A stretch of DNA of 64,000 bases from SZUA-229 sp036567985 (GCA_036567985.1 DATCTK010000044.1:1-64000); one strand, 5' to 3'. Positions 43,219-52,501 are shown, counted from the first letter of the stretch. Notes: a model not told the origin generated them from the sequence alone. Numbers and translations are program-made.

Positions 43219-43249
43219 AAAAGGGGCCGAAATTAATCTGGCCCCTTTT
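43219..43249. terminator. Bidirectional terminator
   Basis: AAAAGGGGCC and GGCCCCTTTT form a ten-base-pair stem with an 11-base loop and flanking A/T runs, between the plus-strand 42592 gene and the minus-strand 43296 gene. Confidence 0.9.
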
Positions 43250-43295
43250 ATTAAACTGAAGCGTTAACTTCAAGTCACTGTTTCAAGCGCGTAGA

Positions 43296-43490
43296 TTACG
43301 CTTTGAAGTTAGCAGCGTTATCTGTGTTGTGATTGCTGCCATCTTCGTAGCCTGCTTCATAGGCTTCGTTAGAGTTCTGTTCTTCACGCTCCGGGTTACA
43401 TACGTAACCACCTTGCCAACCCTGGATGTATTCTGGATCGATACCATCTTTTTCCAGTTTAACAACTGTGTCATAGTATTCTTGGTTCAT
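43296..43490 (-). CDS. Small glycine/tryptophan-motif protein, possible dsr-regulon member
   Basis: 64 residues from ATG 43490 (MNQEYYDTVVKLEKDGID), with AGGAG seven bases upstream. The core has IQGWQGGYVCNPEREEQ followed by NEAYEAGYEDGSNH, two aromatic/glycine helical motifs that recall ribosome modulation factor in style but not in order. One cysteine. Upstream lies TATCCCT-AT-AGGGAGG plus GAACATCTA, both also found upstream of dsrA, which suggests co-regulation. Confidence 0.75.
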   Translation of the reverse strand: MNQEYYDTVVKLEKDGIDPEYIQGWQGGYVCNPEREEQNSNEAYEAGYEDGSNHNTDNAANFKA

Positions 43491-44042
43491 AGCTAACTCC
43501 TGGTAAAGACCATGTTTAGTCACATATCGTTGGCTGTGCTGCCAGCGACACTTGAAATAGGTTAATGTCGGAAAAAGGCAGTCGAGTACCTTTTTCAGAA
43601 TGCGCGATAGTATAGCAGACTGATAAACTGGCTATATATCCCTATAGGGAGGGGTGGAACATCTACCCTAGTAAGTCAGGGGATTCTACGGCTAAAGCGC
43701 GAAAAATCAAGGATTAAGCTCATTTCTGCACTAAAACCGTCGCAAAAGCCGTCATCACGGGCTGTGCGGTGGTGTCGCTAACCCGGCGGCCAGCTCATGT
43801 CAGCGCCTGCTGTGGGCCATGTCGGCGCGCTGGTGGGCTGATTCAGCATCACTGCACAGTGGCGGGGACTAAATCCACAAATAAGCCCCGTTTATGTTCA
43901 TTATTAAACTCTGTTAATATGCAGCGGTTTAAATGAGAATTATTCTCCCCATATAGGGATATACGCTGCCCGCGGGCCCTGCTTTATGCTAGGCGGTGCC
44001 TGTCTGGCGAATCCCCCCAATAGCAAGATTAAGAGGTTTACC
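43491..44042. other. Regulatory/intergenic region between the 64-residue gene and the Sel1-repeat gene
   Basis: About 550 bases without a supported gene. Contains the palindrome at 43637-43652, GAACATCTA at 43657-43665, a GC-rich stretch at 43740-43850 with two CATGTC(A/G)GCGC words, a CGGGG/CCCCG stem near 43863-43891, and AGGGATATA at 43955-43963 before the Sel1-repeat gene. Confidence 0.5.
43637..43652. promoter_or_regulatory. Candidate regulator palindrome upstream of the 64-residue gene
   Basis: TATCCCT-AT-AGGGAGG, a near-perfect 7-2-7 inverted repeat with the same half-site as dsrA site A. It lies about 150 bases before the 43490 start codon, beside GAACATCTA. Confidence 0.5.
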
Positions 44043-44477
44043 ATGTCTGAAGAAATGCCGATGAACGACCCCGATTATGCCAGTGGCATAGCGGCATTCG
44101 AGGAGAAAAATTTCAATACCGCGATGCGCTTTCTGAACAGATACGCCCAGGAAGGTGATGCAGAGGCCCAGCACAAGGTGGCCATTATGTATCAGAATGG
44201 TCTGGGTGTGGTTGCCAATGACGAGAATGCCTTCAAATGGATGAAAGCCGCCGCCGAACAGGGGCATGCGATTGCGCAGCACGGCCTGGGCTTTATGTAT
44301 ATGGAAGGCGAGTGCATTGCCCAGGACCTGGGCGAAGCCATGTGCTGGTTTGAAAAAGCCGCCGAGCAGGGCCTGATTGGTTCCATGACCACCATTGCCA
44401 TGATGTATGAAGAAGGCCGTGGTGTTGAAAAAAACCAGGACAAGGCGCAGGAGTGGTATAAGAAAGCCGGCTTCTAG
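44043..44477 (+). CDS. Sel1-repeat (SLR) protein
   Basis: 144 residues from ATG 44043 preceded by AAGAGGT. Three Sel1-like repeats: AEAQHKVAIMYQNGLGV, AIAQHGLGFMYMEGE and GSMTTIAMMYEEGRGV, each followed by an A..W..KAAEQG-type helix. Such proteins are adaptors for protein-protein contacts. No signal peptide, so probably cytoplasmic. A large inverted repeat begins just after the stop. Confidence 0.85.
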   Translation: MSEEMPMNDPDYASGIAAFEEKNFNTAMRFLNRYAQEGDAEAQHKVAIMYQNGLGVVANDENAFKWMKAAAEQGHAIAQHGLGFMYMEGECIAQDLGEAMCWFEKAAEQGLIGSMTTIAMMYEEGRGVEKNQDKAQEWYKKAGF

Positions 44478-44483
44478 TAAGTA

Positions 44484-44600
44484 ACTGTCCAGCTCACCTC
44501 TGGGGCGCTCCATCTCTGCGTTGAAAAATGGTCATTTACGCGTTGTAAACTCACATTTTTCGCCTTGAGCTGAAGCACCCCAGAGGCAATCTGAACAGTC
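44484..44600. repeat. Large inverted-repeat element, copy 1 (before the MoxR gene)
   Basis: Core CTGCGTTGAAAAATGG ... CACATTTTTCGCCTTG is shared with the copy at 45709-45831. Outer arms of this copy are CCTCTGGGGCGCT and AGCACCCCAGAGG, with ACTGT/ACAGT at the extreme ends. The whole folds as one long hairpin between the Sel1 gene and the MoxR gene. Confidence 0.8.
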
Positions 44601-44665
44601 ACGGTCAATGTTAAATTAAAGCTATAAACTTCATCTAAAAGCAAAATTATTAATTCGGGATAGTC

Positions 44666-45706
44666 ATGCGCCCAGCAAAATTATTATCAGTTCTTAATCG
44701 TGAATTTCTCAGTACCGAAACCGGTCATCACACCCCGGTGATGTTGTGGGGGCCACCGGGGGTGGGCAAGTCGCAGATGGTTGCCCAGGTGGCGGAGCGA
44801 CACGACATTCCGGTGATTGATATCCGCCTGTCACAGATGGAGCCCAGCGACCTGCGGGGGATTCCGTTTAAAAACGGTAATGCGGTGGAGTGGGCCGTGC
44901 CGGCGATGCTGCCGGATGCGGAGCGTCACGGAGCAAAAGGTATTCTGTTCCTGGACGAGGTGACCTCGGCCCCGCCCAGTGTCTCCGCTGCCGCCTACCA
45001 GCTGATTCTGGATCGGAAGCTGGGTAACTATGAAGTGCCCGATGGGTGGGCGATTTTTGCCGCGGGCAACCGCCAGGGCGACCGCGGTGTCACCTACACC
45101 ATGCCGGCGCCACTGGCCAATCGCTTCTCCCATTATGAAGTGGATGTCAACCTGGATGACTGGGTGGCCTGGGCCTGGGAGCACAACATCAATGAGCGGG
45201 TGATCGGTTTCCTGCGTTTCCGTCCCGATCTGCTGTTTGATTTTGACCCGGCGCATAACCCGGTGGCCTTCCCCTCGCCACGTTCCTGGGAGTTTGCCCA
45301 CAATGCACTGCACAAGTTCGAGGATCACCCCGATCTGTTGCTGGGTACACTGCAGGCCTGTGTAGGCCCGGCGGCAGGGGTGGAACTGAATGCCTTTATC
45401 GAAAGCCTGGATCAGATGCCGGATCTGGATGCGATTATTGCCGGTGAAAAAGTCGCGGCACCTAAAGAGATTGATCTGCAATACGCGGTGGCCGCCGCAC
45501 TGGTGGGTCGTGCGATTCGCGTCAGGGGCACTGCTGAAGCCCCCCAGGTGATGGGCAATATTCTCAAATACGCGAAAAATTTCCGCCAGAAGGAAATGGG
45601 TGTGATGATGGTGTCGGATATGCACCGCGCGATTGGTGAGGATATCTTCGCGGTGCCGGAGTTTGCCGAATGGGCAAATGATATCGCCGAGCTAATGATT
45701 TATTAA
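44666..45706 (+). CDS. MoxR-type AAA+ ATPase
   Basis: 346 residues. Walker A GPPGVGKS (29-36), Walker B ILFLDEV (93-99), sensor region IFAAGNRQGDRGVTYTMPAP and arginine-finger region APLANRFSHYEV. MoxR ATPases work with VWA-domain partners to insert metals or remodel enzymes (for example CbbQ/CbbO, NorQ/NorD). The partner VWA gene follows. It is bracketed by two copies of a large inverted repeat. Linkage to a DsrS-like gene suggests activation of a sulfur-oxidation enzyme, which is inference. Confidence 0.9.
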   Translation: MRPAKLLSVLNREFLSTETGHHTPVMLWGPPGVGKSQMVAQVAERHDIPVIDIRLSQMEPSDLRGIPFKNGNAVEWAVPAMLPDAERHGAKGILFLDEVTSAPPSVSAAAYQLILDRKLGNYEVPDGWAIFAAGNRQGDRGVTYTMPAPLANRFSHYEVDVNLDDWVAWAWEHNINERVIGFLRFRPDLLFDFDPAHNPVAFPSPRSWEFAHNALHKFEDHPDLLLGTLQACVGPAAGVELNAFIESLDQMPDLDAIIAGEKVAAPKEIDLQYAVAAALVGRAIRVRGTAEAPQVMGNILKYAKNFRQKEMGVMMVSDMHRAIGEDIFAVPEFAEWANDIAELMIY

Positions 45707-45708
45707 AA

Positions 45709-45831
45709 TAATGGTCCATATTAGCCCTGTGCCATCACATGCCTGCGTTGAAAAATGGACACTTACCTATGTAAGCTCACATTTTTCGCCTTGCCCTGTG
45801 ACCGCACAGAACTAATCTGAACCATTATTTG
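45709..45831. repeat. Large inverted-repeat element, copy 2 (after the MoxR gene)
   Basis: Same core as copy 1 (CTGCGTTGAAAAATGG / CACATTTTTCGCCTTG) but different outer arms that still pair with each other: CTGTGCCATCACA with TGTGACCGCACAG, and AATAATGGT with ACCATTATT at the ends. The shared word AATCTGAAC lies in the right arm of both copies. Confidence 0.8.
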
Positions 45832-45854
45832 CCCCTGTGAGTTTCATATAAAAC

Positions 45855-47162
45855 ATGGCAATTGATCTGGAAAAAAAGCTGGCGACTGCTCGCACAAAAC
45901 TGATCCTGGAAAAACCCTTCCTGGGCGCACTGGTATTGCGCCTGCCGATGGTGCGCGCAAAGGATGACTGGTGTGATGCCACCTTCAGCAATGGCAAGAA
46001 GCTGTATTACAACGAGCACTATATCGATGCGCTGAGCCCCGAGCAGACCCAGTTTGCACTGGCCCATGAAGCGCTGCACTGTGCACTGTCACATTTCGCC
46101 CGTCGCCAGAACCGGGTGCAGCACCGCTGGGACATGGCCTGTGACTTTGCCATCAATCCGATGCTAATCAACGACGGTATGAAACCGCCGCCGGATGTGA
46201 ATTATCTGCGCGAATACGACGGCATGACGGCCGAGGAAATTTATCCACTGCTCGAAGATAACGATAATGATCGGGAGCGGGAGCTGCAACAGGAGATCAA
46301 CCCGGATTCTGATAATGATCAGGACGAGGACAACGAAAGCAGTACCGGTGATCAGCCCGAGGAACAGCACGAAGGTAAAAACCAGAAACAGAAAAGTGAC
46401 TCCCAGGGGCGCGGTGAAGATCAGGGCGGTGCCCGTGAGGACAATTCAGAGGCCAGTGGTGATGACGGCAAACAGCAGTCGGGCCCACCGGAAGAAGGCG
46501 AGGGTGAGCCGGAGCCGCTGACCCCGCAGGAAATCGAATCGCTCAGCCTGCAATGGCAGCAGCGCATGGCCAGTGCCGCGCAGCAGGCGATACAGGCGGG
46601 CAAGCTGGGTGGCTCAATGGCGCGCATGGTGGATCACCTGCTGCAGCCCCGATTGCCCTGGCGCATGTTGCTGTCACGCTATATCACCATGGTCGCGAGG
46701 GATGATTACACCTATGCGCGGCCCTCAAGCCGCCGTGGCGACCCGGCAGTGTATCCCAGCCTGCGCAGCGCGCAGCTGAATATTGTGGTGGCGCTGGATA
46801 TCAGTGGCTCGATTTCGGAAAAGGAAGTGGCGGAGTTTGTCTCCGAGGTGGATTCAATTAAAAGCATGATCCGCGCCCGGGTGACCCTGCTGGCCTGTGA
46901 CTCCCACCTGGCGGAAGGCTGCCCCTGGGTATTCGAGCCCTGGGAAGAATTTAAAATGCCAAAGACCTTCAAGGGCGGCGGCGGCACCCGCTTTACCCCG
47001 GTTATCGAATGGGTAGAAGCGCAGGACGAAGCCCCTAATTTGCTAGTGTACTTTACTGATGCCCAGGGTGAGTTTCCTGATAAAGAACCCAGCTTTCCAG
47101 TCACCTGGCTGGTTAAAGGCAAAACACCGGTGCCCTGGGGGCAGCGGGTGCAGTTAAACTAG
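45855..47162 (+). CDS. Putative metallopeptidase plus von Willebrand factor A domain protein
   Basis: 435 residues. N-terminal domain with zinc-peptidase-like HEALHCALSH (71-80) of the DUF2201 type; a low-complexity acidic/glutamine linker (about 137-225); C-terminal VWA domain with MIDAS motif VVALDISGSISEKEV and later FTDAQGEFPDK. Such proteins pair with MoxR ATPases, here encoded just upstream. Cytoplasmic, no signal peptide. The catalytic status of the HExxH site is unproven, but its residues look complete. Confidence 0.87.
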   Translation: MAIDLEKKLATARTKLILEKPFLGALVLRLPMVRAKDDWCDATFSNGKKLYYNEHYIDALSPEQTQFALAHEALHCALSHFARRQNRVQHRWDMACDFAINPMLINDGMKPPPDVNYLREYDGMTAEEIYPLLEDNDNDRERELQQEINPDSDNDQDEDNESSTGDQPEEQHEGKNQKQKSDSQGRGEDQGGAREDNSEASGDDGKQQSGPPEEGEGEPEPLTPQEIESLSLQWQQRMASAAQQAIQAGKLGGSMARMVDHLLQPRLPWRMLLSRYITMVARDDYTYARPSSRRGDPAVYPSLRSAQLNIVVALDISGSISEKEVAEFVSEVDSIKSMIRARVTLLACDSHLAEGCPWVFEPWEEFKMPKTFKGGGGTRFTPVIEWVEAQDEAPNLLVYFTDAQGEFPDKEPSFPVTWLVKGKTPVPWGQRVQLN

Positions 47163-47239
47163 TCGCCGGAAAATACCGGTGCGAAATTTCCTGTGTCGCC
47201 TGCACACACGATAGAATATAACGTTTAAAACAGAAAGTA

Positions 47240-48358
47240 GTGGTTATGGATCTCTCCCCGGAAGACAGTCTTCGTCTCAATGTATTGCTCACCCAGGGTC
47301 TGCAGGCGGTGCGCGTGGATGCCTCACGCATGAAGGTTTATGCCCTTACGGAGCGTGGCGAGGCACAGGTGCCGCTCAACCCCAATTGCCGTGATGAACA
47401 GTATCTGCGCAATGTTAAATCTCTGTTCTCCTCCCACTCGATCGGCTCACCCGGTGGCTATCCGGTGTACCTCAAACGCTGGACACGCATGGGACAGGCC
47501 AGGGACGAAAGTCTGGACCAGCTGCTGGTGCTGGGTGAAGAGGAGGCTGTGGTGGCGGTGGTGCATGCCGCGGGCCTGACCGATGAAATTGCCCGTCGTG
47601 CCTGGTGGTGTATGCCCACCACCGATAATGCACGGCGCATGCTGGAAAAAAAGGCGGTGGTGGAAGGCAAAATGGGGCCGATTCTGGCGGAGTTCCTGAT
47701 TGAGCACCTGCCGTTTGAAGATGAACCCCTGGCGATGATCGACAGTGTCAGGGCTGCTCTGCAGCCGGGGCTGGTGACCGAGGAGCTGCGCCAGAGCCTG
47801 TGGCAGAAAGCGCGCCAGAAGGGCGCCTACTATGTGGGCTTTCTGCAGGCCATGCCCGATGACCTGCCCGGCGATGCCGCGCCCCATGCGAACTATGAAC
47901 ACTATAAAGAAGTGCTGGCACCACTGGTGGATAAAGGCAATCCCGCCGCGGCATTATTGCTCAAGGTGATGTCCGCCGCCGGGCAGAACTATCTGGATAC
48001 TATTGATGCCGCGCTGAAACGTCCCAGTGACCAGAATGTGGTGGTGGCGCTGTTTATGACCATCGAACGCTATTTCGCGGATGTCTGCCCGGGCTTTGTC
48101 AACCGCCGTGATATCCAGCTGATTATTGATGAGGCCGGTCAGCGCTGTGCCGAGTGCGATGAGTCACTGGCGGAAATCAAGGCGTTATTACCGGATGTCG
48201 AACCCTATTTGCAGGCGATGATGGTGTTATCCGGCTATTGCGAAGAATTAACCTACCCGGTGTTCGGCCAGACCGATGCCATTGGCTCGGTGATGCGCAA
48301 ACGCATCAAGCACCTGACAGACCCGATTAAAGCACACACCCAGCAACTGAGAAGCTGA
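47240..48358 (+). CDS. dsrS: Probable DsrS, cytoplasmic protein of the sulfur-oxidation pathway
   Basis: 372 residues, no catalytic motif, soluble (MDLSPEDSLRLNVLLTQGLQ; IGSPGGYPVYLKRWTRMGQA; ARRAWWCMPTTDNARRML). Length and these conserved segments match my memory of DsrS, the last gene of the Allochromatium dsr operon, which is needed for full sulfur oxidation. Here it is separated from the dsr unit by 12 kb and follows the MoxR and VWA genes. The assignment rests on recollection of the family rather than a computed alignment. Confidence 0.62.
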   Translation: MVMDLSPEDSLRLNVLLTQGLQAVRVDASRMKVYALTERGEAQVPLNPNCRDEQYLRNVKSLFSSHSIGSPGGYPVYLKRWTRMGQARDESLDQLLVLGEEEAVVAVVHAAGLTDEIARRAWWCMPTTDNARRMLEKKAVVEGKMGPILAEFLIEHLPFEDEPLAMIDSVRAALQPGLVTEELRQSLWQKARQKGAYYVGFLQAMPDDLPGDAAPHANYEHYKEVLAPLVDKGNPAAALLLKVMSAAGQNYLDTIDAALKRPSDQNVVVALFMTIERYFADVCPGFVNRRDIQLIIDEAGQRCAECDESLAEIKALLPDVEPYLQAMMVLSGYCEELTYPVFGQTDAIGSVMRKRIKHLTDPIKAHTQQLRS

Positions 48359-48412
48359 CGGCCACGCTGGCCACAGCAGCTCGGGTTTTGCCGAACAATA
48401 CCAGAGGCCGTT

Positions 48413-48952
48413 ATGCCATCACTGCATATCAGTAAAATTCACGTTACATTGAAGGTGAAGCTGCCCCCTGAATTACTCGAGCGGCATCTGCCATCCTCGG
48501 CGGCGGTGGTGGGTGAGGCGTTGACCGAGCAGGTGCTGGCAGCGGTTAAAAAACACCAGTTGAGTTATTTTCCGCCGCTGGACTACCTGGAGAAAGCAGG
48601 GGACATAGATGCGGACCTGCTGGATGCCACCGAAACCATCGCCTGGTTCGCCTGCAAACTGGTGCGCGAAGAAGTGAATAAAAAACTGCGTGGTTTTTTT
48701 TCCACTTTAAGCTTTCAGTCGGTCAAGTGTACCTCCTATGCCATGCCCGGTGTGCGTGCTAACCAGCTCAATGCCTGGCACCAGTTGGTGGAACACTACA
48801 CCCCCAATACCGTCAAGCTGGACATGATCGCCAGTGTGCTGAAAAAGGAAGAGTCACCCAAAGGGCTGGAAAACTGGTCAAAGCAGTTATTCCGGCGAAA
48901 CCTGGAAGGGGTGTTTGAAGACTTTGAAGTCACCCAGACAGCTGTTCTATAG
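48413..48952 (+). CDS. Hypothetical protein following dsrS
   Basis: 179 residues, soluble, mixed helical (MPSLHISKIHVTLKVKLPPE; ETIAWFACKLVREEVNKKLR; ENWSKQLFRRNLEGVFEDFE). No known motif. 54 bases after the DsrS-like gene in the same direction, so probably the last member of the MoxR/VWA/DsrS operon. Confidence 0.72.
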   Translation: MPSLHISKIHVTLKVKLPPELLERHLPSSAAVVGEALTEQVLAAVKKHQLSYFPPLDYLEKAGDIDADLLDATETIAWFACKLVREEVNKKLRGFFSTLSFQSVKCTSYAMPGVRANQLNAWHQLVEHYTPNTVKLDMIASVLKKEESPKGLENWSKQLFRRNLEGVFEDFEVTQTAVL

Positions 48953-49066
48953 AGTAACCTCCCGACTTGTAGAGTTTTTTATAGGGTTTTTTCTGTAAAA
49001 GAGACAATTCCTGCCGATAAGCTGTGCTAGGCTTAAAACAGAAAAAACTGGTCTCGCGGGGAACTG

Positions 49067-50011
49067 ATGCTATTAAGGATATTTGGTCTATGCTGTGCGC
49101 TGGTCGTGTCTGGCTGTAGTCAGAATGGCGAACCCACCTTGCGTATCGGCACCAATGTATGGCCTGGTTATGAACCGCTGTATCTGGCCAGGCAGCTGGG
49201 CCATCTGGACAGCAAGCGTATCCGCCTGATTGAATACACCTCGACCTCCCAGGTACTGAAAGCCTATCGTAGTGGCCTGATCGATGGCGCTGCCGTTACC
49301 CTTGATGAAGCCATCAGCCTGCAGGCGGCGGGTGAGGATGTGCGTGTGGTGCTGGTGCTGGATGTGTCTGACGGTGCAGACGCGCTGGTTGCACATCGGG
49401 ATATAGCGCGGCTTGAGGATCTTGAAGGCAAACGTATCGGTGTTGAGCATTCCGCGCTGGGTGCCTATTTAATCAGCCGGATTATTACCAGGGCACAGCT
49501 GGATGAGAGCCAGTTGCAAATTGTGCCGCTGGAAGTGAACCGACATCAACGGGCGTTTCTTGATGGCGAGGTCGATGCGGTTGTGACCATGGAACCGGTT
49601 CGTAGCCGTTTGCTTGAAGCAGGTGGCCAGGTACTGTTTGACAGTTCGCAGATACCCGGTGAAATTGTTGATGTACTGATTGTGCGTGCCGACAGGCTGG
49701 CACAATTTGGCGGGCATGTGGAATATCTGCAAAACGTCTGGTTTGATGTGATAGCACAGATAAAAAAATCACCACAGCTACATCTGGCAGATTTGAATAG
49801 CCGCTTACGGCTGGAGGAAAACGATGCCAGGTTCGCATTCAGCGCAATCCGCTTTCCCGACAGAACAGATAATCAGCGCATGTTGAGCGCAAGCGGAAAA
49901 AACAATTTGCTGCAGCTGTCTCGCGAGATGACTAAACTTATGCATGAACATCGTTTAATTCAGGCCCAGGTGAACACCGAGGTGATGTTCACAGGCAATA
50001 ACCCCCAATAA
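49067..50011 (+). CDS. Lipoprotein substrate-binding protein (NMT1/SsuA-like)
   Basis: 314 residues. A lipobox at VVSGC (Cys17) after a hydrophobic signal; then a periplasmic-binding-protein fold with LRIGTNVWPGYEPLYLARQL and GLIDGAAVTLDEAISLQAAG, as in proteins binding sulfonates, nitrate or thiamine precursors. No ABC permease or ATPase is nearby; instead a sensor kinase gene follows after 8 bases. It is probably a periplasmic sensor partner rather than a transporter component. Confidence 0.85.
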   Translation: MLLRIFGLCCALVVSGCSQNGEPTLRIGTNVWPGYEPLYLARQLGHLDSKRIRLIEYTSTSQVLKAYRSGLIDGAAVTLDEAISLQAAGEDVRVVLVLDVSDGADALVAHRDIARLEDLEGKRIGVEHSALGAYLISRIITRAQLDESQLQIVPLEVNRHQRAFLDGEVDAVVTMEPVRSRLLEAGGQVLFDSSQIPGEIVDVLIVRADRLAQFGGHVEYLQNVWFDVIAQIKKSPQLHLADLNSRLRLEENDARFAFSAIRFPDRTDNQRMLSASGKNNLLQLSREMTKLMHEHRLIQAQVNTEVMFTGNNPQ

Positions 50012-50019
50012 TACAGTGC

Positions 50020-52347
50020 GTGCCTATGCGATTTCCCCTCAGTGTTAAGGTTTCAATCGGTGTTGTAGTAGCCGTGGTGCTAATCGTTAGCATCCTGCTG
50101 GTAAATGCCTACTATTTTCTGATTGCCTACGAAACCGATGAGCTGAAACGTAAACTGCATGTTGACCTGTCACGCATGCAGCATACCCTGGAGTTTCTGT
50201 CCCGACATAATGAGCACGAACAAATGCAGGTGGAGCTGTCATCACTGGCGACACTGCCGCATGTTCAACTGGCGCTGTTGCTTGATGAAAACAGCCGTGT
50301 TATTGCTTCCTCGCAACTGGTACACCTGGGGAAAAATGCTGTTGATGGTGTACTGACCCGTCAAGGCCAGGCAGTGCTGCAAAACAAACAGACATCAGGC
50401 AATCGCCTGAGTTCGCTGGTATGGGAGGACAAGAGTGCACAGCATCTGTTCGCGATTTATCCACTGGTGCTGGGCTTGCAGGATACTGACAAATTAATTG
50501 ATAACCGTATCGGTTATATCTATGCACGCCTGGATCTTTCATGGGCCGCCGACAAATCGATGCAGATACTGCAGCTAAAGGCTGCACCCATGCTGTTTAT
50601 ATTGCTGCTGATGGTGGCGTTTTTTATTGTCCTGCATGATCGGTTCCTGGTGCGCAGAATTAAAAATATTAACCAGGCGGCGAAAGCTTTTGCCAGTTCG
50701 GGTTATCAGTCACGGGCCAGGGTTAAAGGCAATGATGAGCTCACTGACCTGGCGATCAGCTTTAACCAGATGGCCGACACCGTAGAACAGAAAAATACCG
50801 AGCTGGTGAATAAGGAAGAAAGTATTTCATTGATACTGAATACCATGGAGAACGGTGTGATCACCATTGATGAAGGCGGTCGGATACACAGTTTTAACCG
50901 TGCTGCAGAGAGAATGTTCGGTTACAGCGATACGGAAATTATCGGTAAAAATGTCAGTTGCATTATGCCCGAGCCCTATCGCAGTGAACATAACGGTTAT
51001 ATACAGCATTTCCTGCAAACCGGTGAAAAGAAAATTATTGGCAATGCCCGCGATGTGCCAGCACAACACAAGGACGGAGATGAATTCTCAATTCACCTGT
51101 CTGTGAATGAGTTGCCATACCAGGTTGACGGTAAACGCATGTTTATCGGATCCTGCACAGACATTACGCTGTTAAAACAGCAGGAGATGCAGTTAAGGCA
51201 TAGCCAGAAAATGGATGCACTGGGTAAACTTACCGGTGGTATCGCCCATGACTACAATAATATGCTGGGGGTGATACTGGGGTATTCCGAGCTGTTGCTG
51301 GATCAGTTGCCCGATGATTCAAAAATTAAAAAATACGTTAATGAAATTTTCCATGCTGGCAACCGGGGTGCGAATCTGACGAAAAAACTACTCTCATTTT
51401 CCCGGCAGAAATCGGCTGAGCCAGATGTGGTGGATATCAATAGTGTGCTGGAACAGAACAGAAACATGCTGGAAAAAACGCTCACTGCGCGTATCCAGCT
51501 TGAGTTTCATCAGCAGGCAGATCTGTGGCCGGTGTTTCTTGATCGAAATGACCTGGAAGACGCCATATTAAATATGAGTATTAACGCCATGCATGCAATC
51601 GAAGGCAGTGGCAAGCTGGATATACAAACCCGTAATTTCAATATCGATCGAACGCAGGCGGCTGAACTAAAACTGCCGACAGGTGCGGGTGAATATGTGC
51701 GTCTACGCATTTGTGATACGGGTTATGGAATCGACGACGAGTCGCTGGGGCGTATCTTCGATCCTTTTTATTCCACCAAGGGTGACCAGGGCAGTGGGCT
51801 GGGGCTGAGCCAGGTATATGGTTTTGTTAAACGCAGTTCGGGGCTGGTGCGGGTTGAATCGGAACTTGCCCGTGGTACCTGTTTTGATCTGTATTTCCCG
51901 CGTTATCTGGGGGAGCTGGTGCAAACAGCGTCAAATAAACAGACACAGGCAGCAACCGCGCGAGGCAAGGAAACGATTCTGGTGGTGGATGATGAGCCTT
52001 CATTGCGCTTTTTGCTGGAAGAAACCCTGAGCACGGTCGGTTATACGGTGTTTATGGCAGAAAATGCGGAACAGGCAATTGAGGTGCTGCAAAAGGAACA
52101 CATTGACCTGATGATCAGCGATGTCATTATGCCGGGTATGGATGGCTATAAGCTGGCTGAATATGTACGTGAACATTATCCGCAGATAAAAATTCAACTG
52201 GCCAGTGGATACAGTGATAACCGTCATCAGCAAAGTCGTGACCCGGAACTGCATGATACCCTGCTAGTAAAGCCCTTCGATCGTCAGCATTTGCTCTATC
52301 GAGTACGGGAGTTACTGCATGGAGATGCCACGGGTGGCGATGCATAG
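50020..52347 (+). CDS. Hybrid sensor histidine kinase (HAMP-PAS-HisKA-HATPase-REC)
   Basis: About 775 residues; start is GTG 50020 or ATG 50026. Membrane helix (about 8-29), periplasmic sensor of about 155 residues, second helix (about 188-208), HAMP, PAS (NTMENGVITIDEGGRIHSFN; NVSCIMPEPYRSEHNGYI), HisKA with His410 (LTGGIAHDYNNMLGVILGYS), HATPase (GTGYGIDDESLGRIFDPFYS-type N/G boxes), and a receiver domain (about 651-770) with Asp701 in LMISDVIMPGMDG. Likely coupled to the upstream lipoprotein and the downstream REC-EAL gene. Confidence 0.92.
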   Translation: MPMRFPLSVKVSIGVVVAVVLIVSILLVNAYYFLIAYETDELKRKLHVDLSRMQHTLEFLSRHNEHEQMQVELSSLATLPHVQLALLLDENSRVIASSQLVHLGKNAVDGVLTRQGQAVLQNKQTSGNRLSSLVWEDKSAQHLFAIYPLVLGLQDTDKLIDNRIGYIYARLDLSWAADKSMQILQLKAAPMLFILLLMVAFFIVLHDRFLVRRIKNINQAAKAFASSGYQSRARVKGNDELTDLAISFNQMADTVEQKNTELVNKEESISLILNTMENGVITIDEGGRIHSFNRAAERMFGYSDTEIIGKNVSCIMPEPYRSEHNGYIQHFLQTGEKKIIGNARDVPAQHKDGDEFSIHLSVNELPYQVDGKRMFIGSCTDITLLKQQEMQLRHSQKMDALGKLTGGIAHDYNNMLGVILGYSELLLDQLPDDSKIKKYVNEIFHAGNRGANLTKKLLSFSRQKSAEPDVVDINSVLEQNRNMLEKTLTARIQLEFHQQADLWPVFLDRNDLEDAILNMSINAMHAIEGSGKLDIQTRNFNIDRTQAAELKLPTGAGEYVRLRICDTGYGIDDESLGRIFDPFYSTKGDQGSGLGLSQVYGFVKRSSGLVRVESELARGTCFDLYFPRYLGELVQTASNKQTQAATARGKETILVVDDEPSLRFLLEETLSTVGYTVFMAENAEQAIEVLQKEHIDLMISDVIMPGMDGYKLAEYVREHYPQIKIQLASGYSDNRHQQSRDPELHDTLLVKPFDRQHLLYRVRELLHGDATGGDA

Positions 52348-52501
52348 GGACAATATTTAAACGGTCAGTCCCGCAAGTTGCCCCAGCATTGTTCAAAGTG
52401 AGTCTGGATTATTCACAGACAGCCTATGCCACTTGTGCTACATATACAAAGCACTGGTTGATTAAAGAGGATATGTAGCGATTGATGGCACGTGTATTAC
52501 A

